From the NCBI GenBank assembly GCA_964473355.1, contig CAYYOS010000123.1, positions 1 to 7,522 of the forward strand: a DNA stretch of 7,522 nt, written 5' to 3'. The notes under the pieces are model-generated. The model was given only the letters and a program-made list of their open reading frames with translations, was not told where the DNA came from and did not search any database. Origin of the DNA: CAYYOS01 sp964473355. Lineage in GTDB: Bacteria > Pseudomonadota > Gammaproteobacteria > Burkholderiales > REEB80. Both the position numbers and the translations under genes were made by a program. Each line of letters begins with the position of its first letter. Position 1 is the stretch's first letter. Of this stretch, positions 1 to 4,589 are shown in pieces.

Positions 1-659
1 GCATTAACAAATCTTATTCGTTGGGAGAGTTAACGCTAGCAGTACTAAAAGGTATTTCGCTGGATATTGCCGCAGGCGAATTTGTGGCCATCATGGGACC
101 TTCGGGATCCGGCAAATCTACATTGCTGAATATCATTGGCTGCCTAGACTACATCGATGCTGGCCGCTATCGCTTCGGGAATAATGCCATTGAGAACGCC
201 AGCGAAGATGAATTGGCGCACATGCGCAACCAAAAAATTGGTTTTGTATTCCAGCTTTTTAATTTAATCCCGCGCATCAGTGCGTTAAGAAACGTCGAGT
301 TGCCTATGGTATATGCCGGCGTGCGCGGCGAAACACGCAAGCAAATCGCCATGGCCGCGTTGGCAGAACTTGGTTTAGGCGATCGCGCGCGACACTCCCC
401 GGCACAGCTCTCCGGTGGCCAGCAGCAAAGGGTGGCGATTGCGCGAGCGCTTGTTAACAAACCCGATTTAATCATCGCAGACGAACCCACCGGTGCCCTT
501 GATTCGACCTCCGCCCATGACATTATGCGTATATTCGCTCGGCTGCACAGTTCGGGAAAAACCATTGTTATGGTCACCCATGAAGAGGAGATCGCCGCCT
601 ACGCTAAGCGTGTGATCAGACTTCGCGACGGCTTAATCGAAAAGGATGAGCGCCGATAA
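1..659 (+). CDS. MacB/LolD-type ABC transporter ATP-binding protein (5' end outside window)
   Basis: This is the cytoplasmic ATPase that powers a MacB-type (mechanotransmission) ABC transporter. The reading frame is open to the left edge: before the TTG at 21 it reads INKSYS, the usual family start just ahead of the 'vLkgiSL' strand, so the true start lies upstream and only a few residues are missing. Counting from the TTG at 21, the Walker A motif GPSGSGKST is at residues 26-34, the Q-loop glutamine at 78, the signature LSGGQ at 130-134, Walker B LIIADE at 150-155 with catalytic Glu155, the D-loop ALD at 159-161 and the H-loop His187. All key residues are intact. The stop overlaps the permease ATG by one base (TAATG). 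In E. coli MacB this domain is fused to the permease; here it is a separate polypeptide. The close relative LolD is an alternative family name, but the TolC-like gene in the operon favours an export role. Confidence 0.95.
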   Translation, partial: INKSYSLGELTLAVLKGISLDIAAGEFVAIMGPSGSGKSTLLNIIGCLDYIDAGRYRFGNNAIENASEDELAHMRNQKIGFVFQLFNLIPRISALRNVELPMVYAGVRGETRKQIAMAALAELGLGDRARHSPAQLSGGQQQRVAIARALVNKPDLIIADEPTGALDSTSAHDIMRIFARLHSSGKTIVMVTHEEEIAAYAKRVIRLRDGLIEKDERR

Positions 660-1921
660 TGCGTACCCATGTGGGCCTCTTCACGGATGTGTTGCAACAA
701 GCGTTATCTGCATTACGGGATAATCGCCTGCGCACCGTGCTCAGCATAGTAGGCATCGCCGTCGGGATTGCGGCTGTCATGGCGGTGGGCAGCGTGGCGA
801 AAGGTGGCCACTATTTAATTTTTTCGGAACTTGAAACCTTCGGCTTAAAATCGGTTTGGGTGTACAAAAACGATGAAGAAAAAGATCCCCGCCGTGCTGT
901 ACGTAAAGGCACCGGCATAGATAATGACGATTACTTTGCTGTTTTGTCCGGGTGTTGCCCCGCGGTGCTGCGGGTTACCCCGCTGGTTTATGGCATGGAA
1001 ATCGAAAATGCGGGCCGCCTCGTCGTTAAGGCGGGCAACCGTTATAGCAATGGGCGCATTGAAGGCGTGGGCGCCGATTTCACTTCTATTAATAATGATC
1101 GCTTAACTAAAGGCCGCTCTTTCCGTGCGGAAGACGAATCCCGGCGACGGCGCGTTGCAATAATCGGCACCCGCGTTCAAGAAGATCTATTTGGCTTACA
1201 TCAAAACCCGGTGGGCAAAGAAATTCGTATCGGACCCGAGCCCTTCACAGTAATTGGTTTGCTGGCACACAAGAGTCGAGATTTTTTAGCCAGCATTGGA
1301 TCTTCGGGCGGCCAAGACGCCAATAACCGTTTACTGATTCCTTATGCCGCATACCAACAAATGTTAGGAAAAAAAGAAATATTTTTGTTGCAAGCTGAAG
1401 CCACCAGTGTGGACAACGCGGACCTCGCGGCCCAACAAATTAAAAATGTGCTGGAGCGGCGCCACCACGGCCAATATTCTTACAAGTCGGAAACGATGGC
1501 GAAATATATCGGCACTGCCGGCAATATTTTAAAGGCGGTAACGCTTATAGGGGTTATAGCCGCGTCCGTATCATTACTGGTGGGCGGCTTAGGCATCATG
1601 AATATTATGAGCACCTCCGTCCTCGAGCGCACCAGGGAAATCGGCCTGAGGAAAGCACTGGGTGCGCGGAAAAACGATATTCTCATGCAATTTTTATTAG
1701 AGGCGACATTGATTAGCAGCTTAGGCGGCCTCCTGGGTTTAATTCTAGGCGCGGCAGCGGGGTATACCTTGGCGTGGCTAACGGGTTTTCCCCTCTCCCC
1801 TTCGTGGACTATGGTGCTTATTGCCTTAGCGGTTTCCATTGGCGTCGGGATGCTCTCCGGTTATTACCCCGCGCACCGTGCCGCGCAACTGAAGCCGGTT
1901 GAAGCATTGCGTTATGAATAA
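659..1921 (+). CDS. MacB-type ABC transporter permease (MacB_PCD + FtsX domains)
   Basis: This inner-membrane subunit (420 aa) pairs with the ATPase encoded just before it. TM1 is at about residues 25-46, after the conserved 'LRDNRLRTVLSIVGIAVG' stretch. A large periplasmic domain follows to about residue 290 (MacB core type). Three more membrane segments are at about 293-317, 343-374 and 383-402. The FtsX hallmark is at 311-334: GIMNIM, then ERTREIGLRKALGA, which contacts the ATPase. The C-terminal GYYPAHRAAQLKPVEALRYE is also typical. In MacB relatives the periplasmic domain moves like a bellows and pushes periplasmic substrates through a TolC-type duct, rather than transporting across the inner membrane. 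Vicinal cysteines C99-C100 lie in the periplasmic domain and are unusual enough to note. A GGATGAG sequence ending 8 bases before the ATG, plus the overlap with the ATPase stop, supports the start. Confidence 0.95.
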   Translation: MRTHVGLFTDVLQQALSALRDNRLRTVLSIVGIAVGIAAVMAVGSVAKGGHYLIFSELETFGLKSVWVYKNDEEKDPRRAVRKGTGIDNDDYFAVLSGCCPAVLRVTPLVYGMEIENAGRLVVKAGNRYSNGRIEGVGADFTSINNDRLTKGRSFRAEDESRRRRVAIIGTRVQEDLFGLHQNPVGKEIRIGPEPFTVIGLLAHKSRDFLASIGSSGGQDANNRLLIPYAAYQQMLGKKEIFLLQAEATSVDNADLAAQQIKNVLERRHHGQYSYKSETMAKYIGTAGNILKAVTLIGVIAASVSLLVGGLGIMNIMSTSVLERTREIGLRKALGARKNDILMQFLLEATLISSLGGLLGLILGAAAGYTLAWLTGFPLSPSWTMVLIALAVSIGVGMLSGYYPAHRAAQLKPVEALRYE

Positions 1922-3251
1922 AGTCCTTTTACCACTTTTATGGTTCCTGCCGACTATATGCTTAGCAGGGAACTTACCGCTAACGCTAGAGGGCGCGATC
2001 AACACCGCGTTACAAAACCGGCCCGAAATGCACATGGAAAATATCCAGCTGCAGATTAGCCAATCAAAAATTAATCATGCCCACGGCGCATTTAAACCCA
2101 GCTTGGATCTCTCGAGTACGGCGCAGCGCATCAAACTTTATGATGATTTTACAAGCGTCGCTATTACCGGCCAAATTGGTGAGGAAAACGTGGATTTGGC
2201 GCTGGCCAAAGCGAGCCCGCGATATCAAGTGAGTTCGGGCTTAGATCTCGAGTACAACTTGTACTCGGGCGGTTTAAATAGCGCCAAACTTCGCGAGGCG
2301 GAGGCGCAGGACGCGGCCGCCCATGCTCAACACGGGTTAACCCGGCGCGCCATTATTTTGGAGGTGGCTCGGGCCTATTGGGAACTACGCAAATCACAAA
2401 TCCGCCTGCAAGTGGCAAGCCGAAAAGCCGATTATGCCCGGGCTGCTCGACACTTGGCTGACACCCAAAGCACTGCCGGACGAATCTCCAAGATTGAACA
2501 TCAAAGCATAGCGCTGGAGTCCGATGAAAAACAAATACTCACCGGACAGGAAAAGCTGAAGCTTGCGGACGCCGTTCGGAAATATCGTCTGGCGGTGGGG
2601 ATGGACTTACCTGATACTTATCAGCCCCATGAGTTACCCACCTTGGCCGATGATAGTGAGGCGTATGAGTTCTTTGAAAACCAAATCTTACATCCTCAGC
2701 TACAAAAAGCCGAAGCGCAACTCGAAGCAGCGGTTGCGCGGGTGGAGGCAGCGCGTGCCACCCGGCGCCCCAAAGTCGATTTATTCGCTCACTACGGTTT
2801 TGTGGGCCGCAACGATACCCGTTTAGCCTCGTCGCTAAGAGAGCAAGACCGGGACTATGCCGCATTGGGGATCCGGTTAAGCCTAAATTTATTTGACGGC
2901 AGCCGCACGCAAGAAAACATTGCCCAGGCGCTGGCCGAAGCAGAACTTGCAAAACTGCAGCGTCGCGTTAGCGAAAATGAGTTGACGGCATCATCCCGTG
3001 AAAAAACACTAAACCTGGCCCTGATCGAAGATGAAATAAAGCTTATGGAACAAAAACGCTTACTACAAACCGCCAAGGAAAAAGTAGCGAAGGTTCAACT
3101 GCAGGGAGGCTTGATCTCAGAAATGGAATATCGGGAAGTTTTGCTGACCTTGGAAGAAATCCAAGACAAGTTAAAAAGTTTAAAAATAGATCGGGCACTT
3201 GCCCGACTGGATGTCACAATGAGTTTACCGGGTGAAAAGGGCCTCAATTAA
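1914..3251 (+). CDS. TolC-like outer-membrane efflux protein (OEP family)
   Basis: This 445-aa protein is the outer-membrane exit duct for the preceding transporter. I chose the ATG at 1914 over the in-frame TTG at 1899. The ATG gives a clean Sec signal peptide (MNK, hydrophobic core 4-15, cleavage near ICLA|GN at residue 18) and an 8-base overlap with the permease stop. The mature protein shows the duplicated OEP layout. Repeat 1 (about 22-230) has 'PSLDLSS' at 62-68 and LYSGG at 116-120. Repeat 2 (about 255-435) has 'PKVDLFA' at 286-292 and LFDG at 326-329. Each is followed by long Ala/Glu/Lys-rich helices of the periplasmic barrel. The length matches TolC relatives. No lipobox is present (C16 is preceded by P-T-I), so it is probably not acylated, unlike OprM-type factors. 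No strong Shine-Dalgarno is visible, so initiation probably depends on coupling to permease translation. Confidence 0.93.
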   Translation: MNKVLLPLLWFLPTICLAGNLPLTLEGAINTALQNRPEMHMENIQLQISQSKINHAHGAFKPSLDLSSTAQRIKLYDDFTSVAITGQIGEENVDLALAKASPRYQVSSGLDLEYNLYSGGLNSAKLREAEAQDAAAHAQHGLTRRAIILEVARAYWELRKSQIRLQVASRKADYARAARHLADTQSTAGRISKIEHQSIALESDEKQILTGQEKLKLADAVRKYRLAVGMDLPDTYQPHELPTLADDSEAYEFFENQILHPQLQKAEAQLEAAVARVEAARATRRPKVDLFAHYGFVGRNDTRLASSLREQDRDYAALGIRLSLNLFDGSRTQENIAQALAEAELAKLQRRVSENELTASSREKTLNLALIEDEIKLMEQKRLLQTAKEKVAKVQLQGGLISEMEYREVLLTLEEIQDKLKSLKIDRALARLDVTMSLPGEKGLN

Positions 3252-3584
3252 ATGCGGGTGCATAGATTTTCCCTAAGCTATTTTGTGCTGCTCGTAATCC
3301 TGAGTTTGAGTTGCAACACGCTTGCCCAAACTACTTTCCCATCCTCCGATGAGCTTCGTACACCACGTGTGGTTTTGGATGAGGCTTCGGACGACCCGAT
3401 TGCTATCATCGGCAAACCGGCAACCAAAGCGATAGAAGAATGGCGTACCGGGGATGGCAACCGCGTAACCAAGGTCAGGACTTTTTGGGGAAGCTACTGT
3501 TTAACCACCCCATTAAATCCGCCGGGCTTTATGCGCAATGATATTGGAACCAATGCCTCACTGCCTACCACTTGCCCAAAGTGA
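3252..3584 (+). CDS. small secreted protein of unknown function, last gene of the efflux operon
   Basis: I do not recognise a characterised family. The 110-aa product has a signal peptide: basic MRVHR, hydrophobic core at about 8-20, probable cleavage at TLA|Q (25/26). That leaves an 85-residue periplasmic or exported protein. C21 does not sit in a good lipobox (preceded by S-L-S). The mature part is hydrophilic, with an acidic stretch around 42-48, IAIIGKP at 50-56 and VTKVRTFWGSYC at 72-83. Its only two cysteines, C83 and C108, could form a disulfide. The ATG directly abuts the TolC-like stop (TAAATG), and AAAGGG ends about 10 bases before it, so it is almost certainly co-transcribed with, and perhaps coupled to, the transporter. 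It may be an accessory factor or cargo of the pump; that is inference from position and secretion signal only. Confidence 0.8.
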   Translation: MRVHRFSLSYFVLLVILSLSCNTLAQTTFPSSDELRTPRVVLDEASDDPIAIIGKPATKAIEEWRTGDGNRVTKVRTFWGSYCLTTPLNPPGFMRNDIGTNASLPTTCPK

Positions 3585-3599
3585 CTGCTAGTGTTGGCC

Positions 3600-3631
3600 A
3601 AAAAAAACCGACGCTAATTTCATAACGCCGG
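3600..3631 (-). terminator. intrinsic terminator of the glycine-zipper gene
   Basis: Read on the minus strand, CCGGCGTTA (3631-3623) pairs with TAGCGTCGG (3616-3608) across a six-base loop TGAAAT. This gives a 9-bp stem that includes two G-U pairs. Eight T residues (3607-3600) follow at once. It begins about 30 bases after the minus-strand stop codon. In the plus-strand transcript the two wobble positions become A-C mismatches and no U tract follows, so termination should be strand-specific. Confidence 0.85.
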
Positions 3632-3637
3632 CATTTC

Positions 3638-3653
3638 TAAGTAAAACTACTTA
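3638..3653. repeat. short inverted repeat in the convergent 3' region
   Basis: TAAGTA (3638-3643) and TACTTA (3648-3653) form a perfect 6-bp inverted repeat around AAAC. It is AT-rich and lacks a following T run on either strand, so it is at best a weak 3' hairpin lying between the minus-strand stop and the terminator. Confidence 0.4.
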
Positions 3654-3660
3654 ACGGGGC

Positions 3661-4167
3661 TTAGCGACCGTCGCCGTCCGCGTCACCGGGTAGGGCGCGC
3701 TCGACTTTATGCCAAGAGTCTTTCACCGCGTGTTTGGCTTTATCCCAACCGAGCTTGGATTTGCCCTTAGCTTTTTCCCAGCCCCGGCTTAGATCATCCT
3801 GAACCTCATCAAACTTGCGACCAGGATATTGGCTGCGCGACTCCCAACCATACCGATAAGCCGGCCCATAGTCATCATAGTTGGACGTTTGGTCTACATA
3901 GGGGCGGTTGTTGTAATTGCTTTTCCAGTAAGCGTCTTCTGCGGTAGGATCAATCATCTCCGCCACACCTTTACCGGCTAATCCACCCGCAACCGCGCCC
4001 ACCGCCGCGCCAACGATAGCGCCCGCGGGCCCTCCAACGGCTGCTCCAATGGCAGCGCCGGCAGCACCACCACCCCCGGCTCCTAAACCAGTTCCTACCG
4101 GATGGGCACCAGGTGCACCGGTGATAGGATCTCGATTCGAATCTCTTCCAGTTTTGTCGTTATCCAT
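3661..4167 (-). CDS. glycine-zipper protein with C-terminal 11-residue Trp/Lys repeats
   Basis: This 168-aa protein has no characterised function that I can assign. The ATG at 4167 is chosen because AGGAGA (4178-4173) lies at ideal spacing. An in-frame TTG further upstream (4230) has no ribosome site. The N-terminus is hydrophilic (MDNDKTGRDSNRDP), with no signal peptide. Residues 25-69 form a Gly/Ala-rich glycine zipper of repeated GxxxG-like spacing that could form a membrane-inserting helical hairpin. A conserved-looking block follows (DPTAEDAYWKSNY, 73-85), then a Tyr-rich segment (85-115). From about 125 there is a charged helix with Trp at 130, 141 and 152, exactly 11 residues apart (GWEKAK, GWDKAK, SWHKV). 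The end is DADGDGR. I recall similar 'DPITG.PGAHPVGTG' proteins as uncharacterised, possibly stress-associated, proteins in many proteobacteria. It is monocistronic, with its own terminator. Alternative: a pore-forming or bacteriocin-like protein, which I judge unlikely. Confidence 0.88.
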   Translation of the reverse strand: MDNDKTGRDSNRDPITGAPGAHPVGTGLGAGGGGAAGAAIGAAVGGPAGAIVGAAVGAVAGGLAGKGVAEMIDPTAEDAYWKSNYNNRPYVDQTSNYDDYGPAYRYGWESRSQYPGRKFDEVQDDLSRGWEKAKGKSKLGWDKAKHAVKDSWHKVERALPGDADGDGR

Positions 4168-4172
4168 ACATA

Positions 4173-4178
4173 TCTCCT
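4173..4178 (-). promoter_or_regulatory. Shine-Dalgarno site fixing the start of the glycine-zipper gene
   Basis: AGGAGA on the minus strand, with six bases between AGGAG and the ATG at 4167, is a near-consensus ribosome binding site. It decides the start in favour of 4167 and implies efficient translation. Confidence 0.85.
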
Positions 4179-4199
4179 GTTGTAAAAAGTAATTTATGC

Positions 4200-4214
4200 A
4201 TCGCATCACGCGAT
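4200..4214. repeat. inverted repeat upstream of the glycine-zipper gene
   Basis: ATCGC (4200-4204) and GCGAT (4210-4214) are a perfect 5-bp inverted repeat around ATCAC. It is centred 40 bases upstream of the minus-strand ATG, so it could be an operator half-site pair or a leader hairpin. It is short enough to be chance. Confidence 0.3.
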
Positions 4215-4295
4215 ACCAAAAGGTCAGCAATTAGCGTTCCACGTTTTAAATAAAAGTTTGGACAGACTCGAACTATTTGTAATGGACGGATGTGC

Positions 4296-4309
4296 CCTAA
4301 TTTCTTAGG
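4296..4309. repeat. short hairpin-forming inverted repeat
   Basis: CCTAA (4296-4300) and TTAGG (4305-4309) pair across TTTC. G4294-C4310 extends the stem if one C is bulged. No T run follows on either strand, so it is not called a terminator. Confidence 0.35.
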
Positions 4310-4399
4310 CTTACGGGATTCTGCGCTAACCTTTAACTTTTAATGAAGGTAAAGGCATAGGCTGCTGTTGTAATTTTTACGTGACTTATTTCTCTAGGG

Positions 4400-4410
4400 G
4401 TAATTATTAC
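4400..4410. repeat. AT-rich inverted repeat
   Basis: GTAAT and ATTAC flank a single T, making an 11-base palindrome about 100 bases upstream of the candidate promoter of the DUF2339 gene. It could be a regulator site, but AT-rich palindromes of this size are common by chance. Confidence 0.3.
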
Positions 4411-4436
4411 ATCGCCGCTTAGCCTCCTACAAAACC

Positions 4437-4471
4437 AAATAGCTAAGAAGTTTGCACAAATAGCTGCACAA
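4437..4471. repeat. nested short direct repeats upstream of the DUF2339 promoter candidate
   Basis: AAATAGCT occurs at 4437-4444 and 4458-4465, a period of 21 bases or two helical turns. GCACAA occurs at 4454-4459 and 4466-4471, partly overlapping the second copy. The cluster lies about 30-65 bases upstream of the extended -10 at 4501-4509, a plausible place for an activator or repressor site. Confidence 0.35.
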
Positions 4472-4500
4472 CAAAATAAGTGCTTAAGTTGCGCCACTGA

Positions 4501-4509
4501 TGCTATAAC
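4501..4509 (+). promoter_or_regulatory. candidate extended -10 promoter of the DUF2339 operon
   Basis: TGCTATAAC matches the extended -10 pattern TGnTATAAT with one mismatch. No good -35 is seen at 16-18 bases upstream (TGCTTA at 4481-4486), which is tolerated by extended -10 promoters. Transcription would begin near 4516, giving a leader of about 74 bases that carries the hairpin at 4540-4567. This is the best candidate by eye, not a demonstrated promoter. Confidence 0.45.
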
Positions 4510-4539
4510 GATTATGCTTTCGAACAAGGTTATGTCATC

Positions 4540-4567
4540 CTCGTCCTAGCGTGGGAAGCTAGACGAG
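4540..4567 (+). promoter_or_regulatory. leader hairpin before the DUF2339 gene
   Basis: CTCGT-C-CTAGC (4540-4550) pairs with GCTAGACGAG (4558-4567) around the loop GTGGGAA. This gives ten base pairs interrupted by one bulged C (4545). It ends 22 bases before the ATG and has no T run after it on either strand, so it is not an intrinsic terminator. It could stabilise the mRNA, affect ribosome access, or be the imprint of a DNA-binding site. Confidence 0.5.
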
Positions 4568-4589
4568 TCAAAGCAGTAGAAAGGGGATC

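Larger units (their letters stand above)
4168..4589. other. divergent intergenic region (422 bases)
   Basis: This region separates the glycine-zipper gene from the DUF2339 gene and must hold both 5' control regions. It is visibly richer in A and T than the flanking genes. It contains the ribosome site of the minus-strand gene, short inverted repeats at 4200-4214, 4296-4309 and 4400-4410, direct repeats at 4437-4471, a candidate extended -10 at 4501-4509 and a leader hairpin at 4540-4567. I found no convincing -35/-10 pair for the minus-strand gene. A 64-codon minus-strand frame here (4527-4333) begins with TTG, has no ribosome site, and is not called. Confidence 0.7.

Noticed and set aside
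21..659. TTG at 21 as the start of the ATPase gene
   Set aside because: The frame is open to the left edge and the residues before it (INKSYS) fit the family's N-terminal strand, so the gene starts outside the window.
1480..1839. 119-codon minus-strand frame inside the permease gene
   Set aside because: It lies entirely opposite a well-supported conserved gene and shows no recognisable domain; the same holds for the other frames inside the ATPase, TolC-like and DUF2339 genes.
1899..1913. TTG at 1899 as the start of the TolC-like gene
   Set aside because: It would add MKHCV in front of a good signal peptide; the ATG at 1914 gives a standard signal peptide and a typical short overlap.
2539..2952. 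137-codon minus-strand frame inside the TolC-like gene
   Set aside because: Antisense shadow of conserved OEP repeats; composition rich in Pro, Arg and Cys with no domain pattern.
3252..3584. Lipoprotein reading of the small secreted protein, with C21 as the acylated cysteine
   Set aside because: The residues before C21 are S-L-S, with no Leu at -3, while TLA|Q four residues later is a good signal peptidase I site.
3661..4167. Class II or two-peptide bacteriocin, because of the GxxxG-rich segment
   Set aside because: The protein is 168 residues with long hydrophilic flanks and no double-glycine leader; no immunity gene is adjacent, and the neighbouring pump lies on the opposite strand in another operon.
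4168..4230. Upstream TTG start for the glycine-zipper gene, giving a hydrophobic, signal-like N-terminus
   Set aside because: No ribosome site precedes 4230, while AGGAGA is ideally placed for the ATG at 4167; the added residues are translated leader sequence.
4333..4527. 64-codon minus-strand frame in the intergenic region
   Set aside because: TTG start, no Shine-Dalgarno, many Cys and hydrophobic residues typical of AT-rich noncoding DNA, and it overlaps the promoter and repeat signals.
4540..4567. Intrinsic terminator
   Set aside because: No T run follows the stem on either strand and no gene ends next to it.
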